From Oerskovia douganii (GTDB taxonomy: Bacteria > Actinomycetota > Actinomycetes > Actinomycetales > Cellulomonadaceae), in assembly GCF_015142735.1 (NCBI RefSeq), contig NZ_JACSPN010000001.1, positions 266,806-330,805 of the forward strand: a DNA stretch of 64,000 nucleotides, written 5' to 3'. Both the position numbers and the translations under genes were made by a program. Shown one piece after another: positions 34,994 to 44,598 of the stretch. Under the pieces are notes generated by a model. The model saw nothing but the letters and a program-made list of their open reading frames with translations, did not search any database and was not told the DNA's origin. Each line of letters begins with the position of its first letter. Within the stretch, counting starts at the first letter, position 1.

Positions 34994-36628
34994 GTGGCCC
35001 AGACGACGAGCGGGCGCGGGCCTGCGTCCCGCTCGGCCGCGGGCCGCTCCACGCCGAAGCAGCCTGCGTCGGGTGCCGCCCGGCCGGGGGCCGCTCGCCA
35101 GGGGGGCGAGGGGGACGCCCGTCCGGCCAGGACGGCGCCTCGGAACCCGGCGAGGACGAAGGGCGCCCAGGACGACTCCCGGGCGCGGTCCGTGAAGCCT
35201 GCGGCCGGCCCGTCCTCGGGCACGCCGCGCGCTGCCGGTGCCTCGACGAGCGCGTCGGGCAAGCGGCCGACCAGCACGGCTGCGGGCGGGATCCCCGGTG
35301 CCCGCAAGGGCGCCACCCCCGGCCCGAGGAAGCCGCGCACCCGTCGTCCTGCGGGCACCAAGACCTCGGGTGTCGAGGAGCGCGACTGGCTCGGCCAGTG
35401 GAACAGCGCCGTGACGAGCTACTACCTCCTGGTCGGGGCGACGACGCTGCTCGCGATCATCGGCCTCGTCATGGTGCTCTCGAGCTCGGCGGTCACGGAG
35501 ATCGCCGCCGGGAACTCCCCGTACAAGGCCTTCTGGACACAGGCCCAGTTCGCGCTCATGGGACTGCCTGTGCTGCTCGTCGCGAGCAGGTTGCCCCCCG
35601 GGTTCTACCGCCACGCCGCCTGGCCCCTCCTGGTGGTCGCGGTCGCGCTGCAGGCGCTGATCTTCAGCCCGCTCGGGTACGCGGTGGGCGGAAACCTCAA
35701 CTGGCTCAACTTCGGGTCGTTCATGGTCCAGCCCTCCGAGCCTGCCAAGCTCGCGCTCGCGGTCTGGCTCGGTCTGGTCCTCGGGCGCAAGCAGCGACTG
35801 CTGGGCTCGTGGAAGCACGCGATCGTGCCGGCCGTGCCAGGGGCCCTGCTCGTGATGGGGCTGGTCGTGGCGGGGCACGACCTGGGGACCATGCTCGTCC
35901 TCCTGATCCTGGTCGCGGGGGCGTTCCTCGTCGCCGGGGTCGACTGGAAGCTGCTGGCCCTGGCAGGGGTCGTGTCGGCGGCGGTCGTCGGGATCGGGTT
36001 CGTGGCCCTCCAGGAAGGGTCGAACCGCATGAACCGCTTCTTCGCCATGTACTCCGGGGTGTGCGACACGGCCGACGCGAACGCGGGGACGACCGAGTGC
36101 TACCAGACGATCCACGGCCTGTGGGCCCTGGGGACGGGTGGGCTCGGTGGTGTGGGGCTCGGCGCGAGCCGCGAGAAGTGGAGCTACCTGCCGGAGGCGC
36201 ACAACGACTTCATCTTCGGGGTCATCGGCGAGGAGCTCGGTCTGCTCGGCACGCTCCTGGTCCTCGCGCTGTTCGCGGTGCTGGGGCTCGCGATGAGCCG
36301 TGTCATCCGTCGCCACCCGGACCCGTTCGTCAAGATCACGACCGCCGGCATCGCCTGCTGGATCGTGGGCCAGGCCCTGATCAACATCGGGGTCGTGATC
36401 GGGCTGGTCCCCGTGATCGGGGTCCCGCTGCCGCTGGTCTCCTCGGGCGGGTCGGCCCTCATCACGACCATGGCGGCCCTGGGCGTCGTGATCTCGTTCG
36501 CGCGGGACGAGCCCGGTGCCCGCGAGGCGCTCAGCGCGCGGGGGAGCGTGGTGCGCAGGTCGCTCGCCGTCGTCGGGCACACGGGGCGGCGAGCCCTTCC
36601 ACGACGTCGCCGGCCCCAGACCCGGTGA
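34994..36628 (+). CDS. ftsW: Septal peptidoglycan polymerase FtsW
   Basis: 544-residue SEDS glycosyltransferase that polymerises lipid II at the septum with FtsI. About ten membrane helices begin after residue 140. SEDS motifs: LSSSAV, NWLNFGSFMVQPSEPAKLAL, HDLGTMLVL, PEAHNDFIFGVIGEELG with the catalytic acidic residue region, and PLPLVSSGGSA. The first 130 residues are a basic, Pro/Ala/Ser-rich disordered extension, unusually long. Four bases separate it from murD. Confidence 0.95.
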   Translation: MAQTTSGRGPASRSAAGRSTPKQPASGAARPGAARQGGEGDARPARTAPRNPARTKGAQDDSRARSVKPAAGPSSGTPRAAGASTSASGKRPTSTAAGGIPGARKGATPGPRKPRTRRPAGTKTSGVEERDWLGQWNSAVTSYYLLVGATTLLAIIGLVMVLSSSAVTEIAAGNSPYKAFWTQAQFALMGLPVLLVASRLPPGFYRHAAWPLLVVAVALQALIFSPLGYAVGGNLNWLNFGSFMVQPSEPAKLALAVWLGLVLGRKQRLLGSWKHAIVPAVPGALLVMGLVVAGHDLGTMLVLLILVAGAFLVAGVDWKLLALAGVVSAAVVGIGFVALQEGSNRMNRFFAMYSGVCDTADANAGTTECYQTIHGLWALGTGGLGGVGLGASREKWSYLPEAHNDFIFGVIGEELGLLGTLLVLALFAVLGLAMSRVIRRHPDPFVKITTAGIACWIVGQALINIGVVIGLVPVIGVPLPLVSSGGSALITTMAALGVVISFARDEPGAREALSARGSVVRRSLAVVGHTGRRALPRRRRPQTR

Positions 36629-36681
36629 CGGGCACGCGGGCCCGCGCCCCGCGGGCGGACGACCGGTGCGCCCGGCGCGGC

Positions 36682-36710
36682 TACTCTCAGGTCCCGGACC
36701 TCTCCGGGAC
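36682..36710 (+). promoter_or_regulatory. Candidate murG promoter and leader hairpin
   Basis: TACTCT (36682-36687) resembles the -10 of lexA and of the DksA-like gene. A 7-bp hairpin, GTCCCGG (36691-36697) with CCGGGAC (36704-36710), follows immediately at the start of the predicted leader. No clear -35. Confidence 0.35.
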
Positions 36711-36745
36711 GGACATCAGCGACAGCAAGGACAGGTGACAGGTAC

Positions 36746-37870
36746 GTGGTGAGCTCTTCAGTCGGCTCGGTGGTGCTCGCAGGCGGCGGGACGGCGGGGC
36801 ACGTCAACCCGCTCCTCGCGGTCGCGGACGAGCTGCGCGCACGCAACCCCGAGGCGGTCGTGACCGTGCTCGGGACGGAGAGCGGCCTCGAGGCGGACCT
36901 GGTGCCCGCGCGCGGCTACCCGCTGCGGTTCGTGCCCAAGGTGCCGATGCCGCGGCGTCCGAGCGGCGAGTGGGTCGCGCTGCCGGGCAAGCTCAAGGCG
37001 GCGGTCGACGCCGCGGGTGCGGTGATCGACGAGACCCGGGCGGAGGTCGTGGTGGGGTTCGGCGGGTACGTCTCGACGCCCGCGTACATCGCGGCGAACC
37101 GCCGCGGCGTGCCCATCGTGATCCACGAGCAGAACGCCCGGCCCGGTCTCGCCAACCGGGCGGGTGCCCGGTGGGCGAGGTACGTCGCGCTCACGTTCGA
37201 GGGGACGCCGCTCAAGGGCGGGGTCGTCACGGGCCTGCCGCTGCGGTGGGAGATCGCCGACCTGGTCCGCGACCGCGGGGTCGACGGCCCGACGGTCCGG
37301 GCCAACGCGGCGTCGTCGCTGGGCCTGGACCCCGCACGGCCCACCGTGGTCGTCACGGGCGGGTCGCTCGGTGCGCAGAGCCTCAACGAGGCGATGTCGG
37401 GCGCGGCGCGCGAGGTCCTCGCGACCGGTGCGCAGGTGCTGCACCTGACGGGCAAGGGCAAGGCGGACGCGGTGCGGGCGGCCGTGGCGGGGCTCCCCGG
37501 CTACGACGTGCGCGAGTACCTGTCGGAGATGCACCTCGCCTACGCGGTCGCTGACCTGGTGGTCTGCCGATCGGGGGCGGGGACGGTCAGCGAGCTCGCC
37601 GCGCTGGGGATCCCCGCGGTGTACGTCCCCCTGCCCATCGGGAACGGTGAGCAGCGGCTGAACGCGGCCCCGCTGGTACGGGCGGGGGGCGGGATCCTGG
37701 TCGACGACGAGGCGTTCACCTCGCAGTGGGTGGCCGCGAACGTGCCGGCGCTCGTGACGGACGCGGACCGGCTGCGCACCATGGCGGCGCTCGCGTCGCG
37801 GGCCGGGCTCCCGGACGCGGCGGCCCGGGTCGCGGACCTGGTCGAGAAGGCCGCGGGGGTCGTCCGATGA
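36746..37870 (+). CDS. murG: Lipid II synthase MurG
   Basis: 374-residue peripheral membrane GT-B glycosyltransferase adding GlcNAc to lipid I. N-terminal GGGTAGHVNP (about 13-22), GFGGYVSTP, HEQNARPGLANR, and the UDP-binding TGGSLGAQSLNE and CRSGAGTVSELAA. GTG 36746 or 36749 follows a weak AGGT; a gap of 117 bases from ftsW holds a candidate promoter. Overlaps murC. Confidence 0.96.
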   Translation: MVSSSVGSVVLAGGGTAGHVNPLLAVADELRARNPEAVVTVLGTESGLEADLVPARGYPLRFVPKVPMPRRPSGEWVALPGKLKAAVDAAGAVIDETRAEVVVGFGGYVSTPAYIAANRRGVPIVIHEQNARPGLANRAGARWARYVALTFEGTPLKGGVVTGLPLRWEIADLVRDRGVDGPTVRANAASSLGLDPARPTVVVTGGSLGAQSLNEAMSGAAREVLATGAQVLHLTGKGKADAVRAAVAGLPGYDVREYLSEMHLAYAVADLVVCRSGAGTVSELAALGIPAVYVPLPIGNGEQRLNAAPLVRAGGGILVDDEAFTSQWVAANVPALVTDADRLRTMAALASRAGLPDAAARVADLVEKAAGVVR

Positions 37871-39363
37871 CGGGGCAGGACGGTCTCGCGACGCCGCCGA
37901 CGCTCGAGGAGCTCGGCACGGTCCACCTCGTGGGGATCGGCGGTGCGGGCATGTCGGTGGTGGCCCGGTTGCTCGCCGCGCGCGGCGTGCGCGTGCAGGG
38001 GTCGGACGCCAGGGACAGCGCGGTGGTCGAGGCGCTGCGCGCCGACGGCGTCGCGGTCCACGTGGGGCATGACGCCGGCAACGTCGAGGGCGCGGACACG
38101 CTCGTGCTCTCGAGCGCGGTGCGACCCGACAACCCGGAGCTGGTCGCGGCGCGGGCCGCGGGCCTGCGCGTGCTGCACCGCTCGGAGGCGCTCGCCGCGC
38201 TCATGGCGCTGGGGCGGTCGGTCGCGGTCGCGGGCGCGCACGGCAAGACCACGACGTCGGCCATGGTCGCGACGACCCTGCGGGCGGCCGGTCTGGACCC
38301 GTCGTTCGCGATCGGCGGCTCGGTCATCACGAGCGACGGTGCGATCCCCGGGGGCCACCTGGGTTCCGGCGACGTCGTGGTCGCCGAGGCCGACGAGTCC
38401 GACGGTTCGTTCCTCAACTACGCGCCGACGATCGCGGTCGTGCTGAACGTCGAGCCCGACCACCTGGACCACTACGGTTCGCGCGAGGCGTTCGAGCGGG
38501 CGTTCGTCGACTTCGCGCGGCGCATCGCGCCGGACGGTTGGCTGGTCGCGTGCCAGGACGACCCGGGGGCGCGCGCCCTCGCGGACGCGCACCGTGCGGC
38601 GGGCGGCAGGGTCGTCACGTACGGCACGTCGCCGGGCAGCGACGTGCTCCTGCAGGACGTCCGGCCCGACGGCGTCGCGGGGGTCGCCGCGCGCCTCACC
38701 GTGGCCGGTGGTCCGGACGGGCCCACCGGTGCGCCGGAGGGCCTGCCCGGGGCCGGGACGCTCGACCTGCGCCTGCAGGTCCCCGGTGCGCACAACGCGC
38801 TCAACGCGGCGGCAGCGGTCGCGACCGCGGTCCTGCTGGGTGTGGGCGTCGAGGAGGCGGTGACGGGTGTCGGTGAGTTCCTGGGGACCGGCCGACGGTT
38901 CGAGGCCCGGGGCGAGGCGGGGGGCGTGCGGGTCGTCGACGACTACGCGCACCACCCGACCGAGGTCGCGGCGCTGCTGACCGCGGCGCGCCCCGTGGCC
39001 GCCGGGGGGCGCGTGCTGGTCCTGTTCCAGCCGCACCTGTACTCGCGGACGCGATCGTTCGCGCAGGAGTTCGCCGACGCGCTGGCACTCGCGGACGAGG
39101 TGGTCGTCACGGGCGTCTACGCGGCCCGCGAGGACCTCGACCCCAGCACGGGGTCGTGGACGATCGTGGACCTGATGCCGGAGGGCGCGGCCAGGGGCGT
39201 CGAGGACCGGGTCGTCGCCGCGCGCGAGCTGGCCGCCGTGGCGCGTCCCGGTGACCTGCTGCTGACGGTGGGGGCCGGTGACGTGACCGAGCTCGGCGCG
39301 GTGGTCCTCGAGGAGCTCGCCGCGCGCGACGTCCCGAGGCCCACCGGGGAGGCCGAGGACTGA
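37867..39363 (+). CDS. murC: UDP-MurNAc:L-Ala ligase MurC
   Basis: 498 residues; attaches the first stem residue to UDP-MurNAc. It begins with GIGGAGMSVVARLL (about 21-34), Walker motif GAHGKTTTSAM (about 124-134), EADESDGSFL, NVEPDHLDHYG, and DDYAHHPTEV in the C-terminal domain. ATG 37867 overlaps the murG stop; the stop overlaps the ftsQ start (TGATG). Confidence 0.96.
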   Translation: MTGQDGLATPPTLEELGTVHLVGIGGAGMSVVARLLAARGVRVQGSDARDSAVVEALRADGVAVHVGHDAGNVEGADTLVLSSAVRPDNPELVAARAAGLRVLHRSEALAALMALGRSVAVAGAHGKTTTSAMVATTLRAAGLDPSFAIGGSVITSDGAIPGGHLGSGDVVVAEADESDGSFLNYAPTIAVVLNVEPDHLDHYGSREAFERAFVDFARRIAPDGWLVACQDDPGARALADAHRAAGGRVVTYGTSPGSDVLLQDVRPDGVAGVAARLTVAGGPDGPTGAPEGLPGAGTLDLRLQVPGAHNALNAAAAVATAVLLGVGVEEAVTGVGEFLGTGRRFEARGEAGGVRVVDDYAHHPTEVAALLTAARPVAAGGRVLVLFQPHLYSRTRSFAQEFADALALADEVVVTGVYAAREDLDPSTGSWTIVDLMPEGAARGVEDRVVAARELAAVARPGDLLLTVGAGDVTELGAVVLEELAARDVPRPTGEAED

Positions 39364-40454
39364 TGCGCCCACCGTCGCGCCCTCGACCGGCGGCCCCCCG
39401 GCCGTCCGCCCGTCCTGCCGGTCCCGCTCAGCCGGGGCCGGGGCCGGGGCCAGGGCCGGGGGCGTCCGGTCGTCCTGGGGAGCGGTCGGGAGCGACGGAC
39501 GGCGGCGGGGCTGTGCCGAGAGCCGGTCGCGCCGCGGTCCCGGTCGCTGACGACGAGACCGTGACGCAGCCGCTCGTGCTCCGGGGGAGCGAGCTGGTGC
39601 CGGCCGGCGACGCCCGCCCGGCCCAGGGGGCGACGCGCGAGCCGTCGTCGACGGGGCCGCTGCCGCTCGTCCGGCCGCAGGGCGTGGGTCGGGGGGCCCG
39701 ACCCGTCGACCGGGTGGTCTCGACCGGGATGGCCGATCGGCTCGCGGAGAAGGCCGCGATGCGTCGGCACCGGCTCCGGACCCGGATCCTGGCCTGGTCC
39801 GCGGCCGTGGCCGTGGTCGTGGCGGGGGTGTGGGTCGTGATGTTCTCTCCCGTGCTCGGGACGGACCCGGCGAAGGTCTCGATCACGGGGGAGGGGACGG
39901 TGATCGACCTCGCGCAGGTCCAGGGGGTCGTCTCGGGGGCCGCGGGGGTGCCCTTGCCCCGGGTGGACACGATCGGCCTGCGCGACGAGATCCTCGGGCT
40001 CAACGGTGTGCGTGACGTGCAGATCCTCCGGGCCTGGCCCGACGGCCTGACGGTGACCCTCGAGTCGAGGGAGCCCGTGGCCGCGGTCCCGGACGAGGGG
40101 CGTTTCGCGCTGCTCGACCGCGACGGCGTGCGGGTGGCGACGGTCGATGCCGTGCCGGACGGGCTGCCGGAGATCGGCGTGACGCTCGACGAGCAGGGGG
40201 CACGGTCCTTGCGGGCGGCCCGCATCGTGCTCAACGTGCTGCCGCCCGAGCTGCGGGCCGAGGTCGCGGAGGTCACGGCCCAGACCCAGGACGCGGTCGA
40301 GATGACGTTGCGTGACGGCGCGGTGGTCGAGTGGGGCAACGAGGAGGACGCGGCGCTCAAGGTCAAGGTGCTCCAGGCCCTGCGGGCGCTGCCCGACAAC
40401 CAGGGCGTGAGGCTCTTCGACGTGTCGGCGCCCACGATGCCGATCACGCAGTGA
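39363..40454 (+). CDS. ftsQ: Division protein FtsQ
   Basis: 363-residue bitopic protein. A long disordered Pro/Arg/Gly-rich cytoplasmic part of about 140 residues, one membrane helix (about 143-163), a POTRA domain (about 170-240: VSITGEGTVID, GVPLPRVDTI, VRDVQILRAWPDGLTVTL) and the FtsQ C-terminal domain. It scaffolds FtsL/FtsB and FtsWI at the septum. The GC-rich simple repeats near 39430-39470 encode an alternating P/G stretch. Start ATG overlaps the murC stop. Confidence 0.92.
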   Translation: MRPPSRPRPAAPRPSARPAGPAQPGPGPGPGPGASGRPGERSGATDGGGAVPRAGRAAVPVADDETVTQPLVLRGSELVPAGDARPAQGATREPSSTGPLPLVRPQGVGRGARPVDRVVSTGMADRLAEKAAMRRHRLRTRILAWSAAVAVVVAGVWVVMFSPVLGTDPAKVSITGEGTVIDLAQVQGVVSGAAGVPLPRVDTIGLRDEILGLNGVRDVQILRAWPDGLTVTLESREPVAAVPDEGRFALLDRDGVRVATVDAVPDGLPEIGVTLDEQGARSLRAARIVLNVLPPELRAEVAEVTAQTQDAVEMTLRDGAVVEWGNEEDAALKVKVLQALRALPDNQGVRLFDVSAPTMPITQ

Positions 40455-40567
40455 GGCGCGCGTGCGCGCGGGGCGCGTCCGGGGTCTTCGGAGGCGTCCA
40501 GGTCGCGCCCGGCAGGGTGTGACGTGGGCCATGGCACAGGTTTTCGCCGACACGCGCGGGCGGGTCG

Positions 40568-40596
40568 TTGATACGGCAGGGGCGGGCACCTACCGT
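40568..40596 (+). promoter_or_regulatory. ftsZ: ftsZ promoter
   Basis: TTGATA (40568-40573), a 17-base spacer and TACCGT (40591-40596). A second A/T-rich candidate (CATAACTATAACC) lies at about 40615-40627. Confidence 0.6.
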
Positions 40597-40624
40597 CGAC
40601 ACAGCACAACCTGACATAACTATA

Positions 40625-40653
40625 ACCCTCTAGTTGAGGGTGAAGGTTGAGGG
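40625..40653 (+). promoter_or_regulatory. ftsZ leader hairpin and direct repeat
   Basis: ACCCTC (40625-40630) pairs with GAGGGT (40636-40641) around TAGTT. GTTGAGGG occurs at 40633-40640 and 40646-40653, a 13-base period. Could be an operator or an RNA structure controlling FtsZ level. Confidence 0.45.
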
Positions 40654-40676
40654 CTACAGGATCGAGAGGCATTGAC

Positions 40677-41987
40677 GTGGCAACTCCGCAGAACTACCTA
40701 GCAGTGATCAAGGTGGTCGGCATCGGCGGTGGTGGCGTGAACGCCGTCAACCGGATGATCGAGGTCGGTCTCAAGGGCGTCGAGTTCATCGCCATCAACA
40801 CCGACGCGCAGGCGTTGCTGATGTCCGACGCCGACGTCAAGCTCGACGTCGGGCGCGAGCTCACGCGCGGGCTCGGTGCCGGCGCGGACCCGGAGGTCGG
40901 CAAGAAGGCCGCCGAGGACCACGCCGAGGAGATCGAGGACGTCCTGCGGGGCGCCGACATGGTCTTCGTCACGGCGGGCGAGGGCGGTGGCACCGGGACC
41001 GGTGGCGCGCCCGTGGTCGCACGCATCGCCCGGTCGTTGGGTGCGCTGACCGTCGGTGTCGTCACGCGCCCCTTCACGTTCGAGGGACGCCGTCGGTCGG
41101 TCCAGGCCGACCAGGGGATCGAGGCCCTGCGCAACGAGGTCGACACCCTGATCGTCATCCCGAACGACCGGCTCCTGTCGATGTCCGACCGCAACGTGTC
41201 GGCCCTCGACGCGTTCCACTCGGCCGACCAGGTCCTGCTCTCGGGTGTCCAGGGCATCACCGACCTCATCACGACGCCGGGTCTCATCAACCTCGACTTC
41301 GCCGACGTGAAGTCCGTCATGCAGGGCGCGGGCAGCGCGCTCATGGGCATCGGCTCCGCACGGGGCGAGGACCGGGCCGTCCAGGCGGCCGAGCTCGCGA
41401 TCTCCTCGCCGCTGCTCGAGGCCAGCATCGACGGTGCGCACGGTGTGCTGCTCTCGATCCAGGGTGGGTCCGACCTCGGGCTCTTCGAGATCAACGAGGC
41501 GGCACGGCTGGTCCACGAGGCCGCGCACACCGAGGCGAACATCATCTTCGGTGCCGTGATCGACGACGCCCTCGGCGACGAGGTCCGCGTGACCGTGATC
41601 GCGGCCGGGTTCGACGGCGGCACGCCCCAGGTCCGCAAGGACGCCCGCGCGCTGGGTCAGGTCGCGGGTGCTCCCGCGGTCCCGGCCGCGCCCGCGCCGC
41701 CCGCTGCGGTCCCGGCCACGACGGGCAGCCACACGCTCCCGCGTCCGCTCGTCCCGATCGCCTCGGAGCCCGACGACGTGCCGGTCACCTTCGGTGGCGG
41801 CGCCGCGACGGTCTCGGCGGGCTACGCGCCCATCCCGACCTTCAGCGTCGTCCCGACCGAGGAGAACCACAACGCCGAGCAGGTCGCGGCGGAGCGGTCG
41901 GCCCAGGTCGAGGTCCCGCGTCTCTACGACGAGGAGCCCGTCCGCCGCAAGATCGAGGACCTCGACGTCCCCGACTTCCTCAAGTAG
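40677..41987 (+). CDS. ftsZ: Tubulin-like division protein FtsZ
   Basis: 436 residues; the GTPase forming the Z ring. N-terminal [11 protein letters not shown], tubulin signature GGGTGTGG (residues 103-110), T7-loop [11 protein letters not shown]. After the core (about 315) comes a 110-residue Ala/Pro-rich linker and a C-terminal peptide [12 protein letters not shown], the docking site for SepF. GTG 40677 follows GAGAGG and matches the family N-terminus ([13 protein letters not shown]). It has its own promoter in the 222-base gap after ftsQ. No ftsA is present, as in other actinobacteria. Confidence 0.97.
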   Translation: MATPQNYLAVIKVVGIGGGGVNAVNRMIEVGLKGVEFIAINTDAQALLMSDADVKLDVGRELTRGLGAGADPEVGKKAAEDHAEEIEDVLRGADMVFVTAGEGGGTGTGGAPVVARIARSLGALTVGVVTRPFTFEGRRRSVQADQGIEALRNEVDTLIVIPNDRLLSMSDRNVSALDAFHSADQVLLSGVQGITDLITTPGLINLDFADVKSVMQGAGSALMGIGSARGEDRAVQAAELAISSPLLEASIDGAHGVLLSIQGGSDLGLFEINEAARLVHEAAHTEANIIFGAVIDDALGDEVRVTVIAAGFDGGTPQVRKDARALGQVAGAPAVPAAPAPPAAVPATTGSHTLPRPLVPIASEPDDVPVTFGGGAATVSAGYAPIPTFSVVPTEENHNAEQVAAERSAQVEVPRLYDEEPVRRKIEDLDVPDFLK

Positions 41988-41991
41988 CCCC

Positions 41992-42777
41992 GTGCTCGAT
42001 CCTGCACCGCCCGCACCCCCGGTTCTCGAGGTCGACCTCGGTCCGGGGGTGCGTGCTGCGTTCACGGGCGCTGCCGGAGGTTCGTCCCCGGCCCCCTGGT
42101 CGGGGCTCAACCTCGGGCTGGGCGTCGGCGACGCACCCGAGCGCGTCCTCGCCCACCGCGAGTCCGTCGGCAGGTGGCTCGGCGCGCCGCTCGTCTTCGC
42201 GACGCAGGTGCACGGTGCGGGGGTGCGCGTGCTGTCCGGGGAGGACCGGGTGGCGCGGAGCGAGCGGGCGGTGGGCGCCGACACGTGCGGCGAGTACGAC
42301 GCGCTCGTGACGGCCGAGCCGGGCCTCGGGCTGGGCGTCCTGGTCGCGGACTGCGTGCCCGTCCTGCTCGCGGACCCCGAGGCGAGGGTCGTCGGTGTCG
42401 CGCACGCCGGTCGGCAGGGGCTGGTCGAGGGGGTCGTCGGTGCGGCGCTCGAGGCGCTCCTGGGCTGTGGCGCGCGCGCCGACCGGGTGCGCGCCGTCGT
42501 CGGGCCGTCCGCGTGCGGCCGCTGCTACGAGGTGCCCGCCCGGATGCGCGACGAGGTCGACGCGGCGCGTCCCGGCACGGCGTCGACCACGAGCTGGGGC
42601 ACCCCCGCGCTCGACCTGCCCGCGGGGGTCGTCGCAGAGCTGCGCGCCGGGGGGGTGGAGCAGGTCGTCGTCACGGGGATCTGCACCCTGGAGGACGAGC
42701 GCTTCTGCTCGCACCGTCGAGCGAGCGCCCAGGGCCTGGTCACGGGCCGGTTCGCGGGAGTCGTCGCACTCGGGTGA
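41992..42777 (+). CDS. pgeF: Laccase-domain protein PgeF (YfiH/YlmD)
   Basis: 261 residues of the multicopper-oxidase-like family PF02578, now known to correct misincorporated serine in peptidoglycan precursors in E. coli and to act on purine nucleosides. Metal/active-site strings: ATQVHGAGV, VADCVPVLLAD, GVAHAGRQGLVEGV, GPSACGRCYEV, and DERFCSHRR. GTG start four bases after ftsZ, so co-transcribed. The yggS gene that often follows is missing here. Confidence 0.88.
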   Translation: MLDPAPPAPPVLEVDLGPGVRAAFTGAAGGSSPAPWSGLNLGLGVGDAPERVLAHRESVGRWLGAPLVFATQVHGAGVRVLSGEDRVARSERAVGADTCGEYDALVTAEPGLGLGVLVADCVPVLLADPEARVVGVAHAGRQGLVEGVVGAALEALLGCGARADRVRAVVGPSACGRCYEVPARMRDEVDAARPGTASTTSWGTPALDLPAGVVAELRAGGVEQVVVTGICTLEDERFCSHRRASAQGLVTGRFAGVVALG

Positions 42778-42920
42778 CGGGCGGACGGGGCGCGGCGAGC
42801 CGTTTCTCACCCCGGTGCTCGTTCTCGCCTCCTGGGCGTGTCGCATCCCGCGCGTGTCCGGGGCTGGGTTAGCGTGCAAAGCACGGAACCAGCAGTCGAC
42901 ATGAGGACGGAGAGAGGGCG

Positions 42921-43406
42921 ATGGCCGGAGCACTTCGCAAGACCATGCTTTACCTGGGCCTCGCTGATGATCGAGGCGAGGGCGAGCAGGAAGAGTTCAT
43001 CGACGAGTACGACGACTTGGGGGCCGACGTGCCGACCGACTACCAGGCTCAGGTGACCCCGTTGCACAGGACGGTCGCCCCACGAGAGGTACCCCAGACC
43101 AGCATGTCAGCAGCCGAGCTCCGCCGGATCACGACCGTGCACCCGCGCTCCTACAACGACGCGCGCGTCATCGGGGAGGCCTTCCGCGGCGGCACACCGG
43201 TCATCATGAACCTCTCCGACATGGACGACGCGGACGCCAAGCGCCTGGTCGACTTCTCCGCCGGGCTCATCTTCGGCCTGCACGGAGCCATCGAGCGGGT
43301 GACCAACAAGGTCTTCCTGCTCTCGCCCGAGCACGTCGAGATCACCGGTGAGGAGCAGGCACCCGAGCCTCCTGTGAACCGGGCCGGCTTCTTCAACCAG
43401 AGCTGA
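42921..43406 (+). CDS. sepF: Z-ring anchor SepF
   Basis: 161 residues. N-terminal amphipathic membrane-targeting helix ([14 protein letters not shown]), acidic linker, and the C-terminal SepF domain (about 65-148) with [32 protein letters not shown] and [15 protein letters not shown]. It tethers FtsZ to the membrane in actinobacteria, which lack FtsA. ATG follows GGAGAGAGGG. It lies 143 bases after pgeF. Confidence 0.95.
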   Translation: MAGALRKTMLYLGLADDRGEGEQEEFIDEYDDLGADVPTDYQAQVTPLHRTVAPREVPQTSMSAAELRRITTVHPRSYNDARVIGEAFRGGTPVIMNLSDMDDADAKRLVDFSAGLIFGLHGAIERVTNKVFLLSPEHVEITGEEQAPEPPVNRAGFFNQS

Positions 43407-43432
43407 CCGCGGACTCTGGCACAGTTGACCCT

Positions 43433-43723
43433 GTGAATTTCGTCTTCGATCTGCTGGCATTCGTCCTCGGTCTCTACCTGATCGTGCTCATCGGCCGCGT
43501 GGTCTTCGACTGGGTGCAGGTCTTCGCACGCGACTGGCGCCCGCGGGGCGTGATGCTCGTGCTCGCGGAGACCATCTACACCCTGACCGACCCGCCGCTG
43601 CGCGCACTGCGCAAGGTGATCCCGCCTCTGACCCTCGGTCAGGTGCGGATCGACCTCGGCTTCATCGTGCTCTTTCTCGCAGTCTTGTTCGCTGCACAGA
43701 TCTTCGGCTCGATAAACAGGTAG
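43433..43723 (+). CDS. YggT family membrane protein
   Basis: 96 residues with two membrane helices (about 3-25 and 68-92) and the family loop VVFDWVQVFARDWRPRG, TDPPLRALRKVIPP. GTG 43433 is 26 bases after sepF and no Shine-Dalgarno is evident. YggT proteins accompany sepF and divIVA; a role in osmotic balance or division is suggested for some but not established. Confidence 0.87.
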   Translation: MNFVFDLLAFVLGLYLIVLIGRVVFDWVQVFARDWRPRGVMLVLAETIYTLTDPPLRALRKVIPPLTLGQVRIDLGFIVLFLAVLFAAQIFGSINR

Positions 43724-43870
43724 AAACCCGACAACACGGCGTGCTCGTCGCCGGTGCTCCCCGCTGGGGCCCCGGTCGGAGTCCGCTTCCGCTGACAAAC
43801 TCCGCTACTTTGGACCGTGGCGATCTCGAGATCGCCCGGTCTGACGGCGCAAACGCATTGAGGTGAGACG

Positions 43871-44527
43871 ATGGCACTGCTGACAGCAGAGGACATCCTG
43901 AACAAGAAGTTCTCCGCGACGAAGTTCCGCGAGGGATACGACGTCGAAGAGGTCGATGACTTCCTGGACGAGGTGGTGAGGACGCTCAACTCCGTGCAGG
44001 AGGAGAACGACGACCTCAAGACCAAGCTGGCCGCAGCGGAGCGACGTGTCGCCGAGCTCAGCCGGGCCGACGCCTCGGCGCCGTCCAAGCCTGCCGTGGT
44101 CGACGTGCCCGCCACCCCGGAGCCCGCTCCCGTCGCGCCGATCTCGGCCGCGGTCACCGGCAAGCTGAACGCCGAGCCGGAGTCCGCCACGGGCATGCTC
44201 CAGCTCGCGCAGAAGCTGCACGACGACTACGTGCGCTCGGGCCAGCAGGAGGGCGACCGCCTCATCGCGGAAGCGAAGGAGGAGGGCACCCGGATCGTGC
44301 AGGAGGCCGAGGAGACCTCGCACCGCACGCTCTCGCAGCTCGAGCAGGAGCGTTCGCTCCTCGAGCGCAAGATCGACGAGCTCCGTCTCTTCGAGCGGGA
44401 CTACCGCACGCGTCTCAAGAGCTACCTGCAGAACCTCATGGGGGACCTCGACAACCGGGGGAGCGCGCTTCCCCCTCGCAGCAGCGCCGGCGCCGGTCGC
44501 TCGAGCGACCTGAGCACGGGTATCTAG
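43871..44527 (+). CDS. divIVA: Polar growth protein DivIVA (Wag31)
   Basis: 218 residues. N-terminal lipid-binding domain (LLTAEDILNKKFSATKFREGYDVEEVDDFLDEV, with the exposed F and K/R tip), coiled coil to about 60, a Pro/Ala-rich linker (60-105) and a second long coiled coil (105-190). It marks curved membrane and directs polar wall synthesis. ATG follows GAGGTGAG. Preceded by about 150 bases with a TACTTT hexamer (43806-43811) that may be its promoter, and followed by a hairpin terminator at 44599-44631. Confidence 0.95.
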   Translation: MALLTAEDILNKKFSATKFREGYDVEEVDDFLDEVVRTLNSVQEENDDLKTKLAAAERRVAELSRADASAPSKPAVVDVPATPEPAPVAPISAAVTGKLNAEPESATGMLQLAQKLHDDYVRSGQQEGDRLIAEAKEEGTRIVQEAEETSHRTLSQLEQERSLLERKIDELRLFERDYRTRLKSYLQNLMGDLDNRGSALPPRSSAGAGRSSDLSTGI

Positions 44528-44598
44528 TCCACCTGCCACCTGGCAGACGACCACCAGGCGTGCGGGCCACAGGGTCCGCCGTCCGTCGGTCCGTCGCG

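Noticed and set aside
42778-42920. Remnant of yggS
   Set aside because: The short gap has no frame with PLP-barrel motifs such as the lysine-binding N-terminus.
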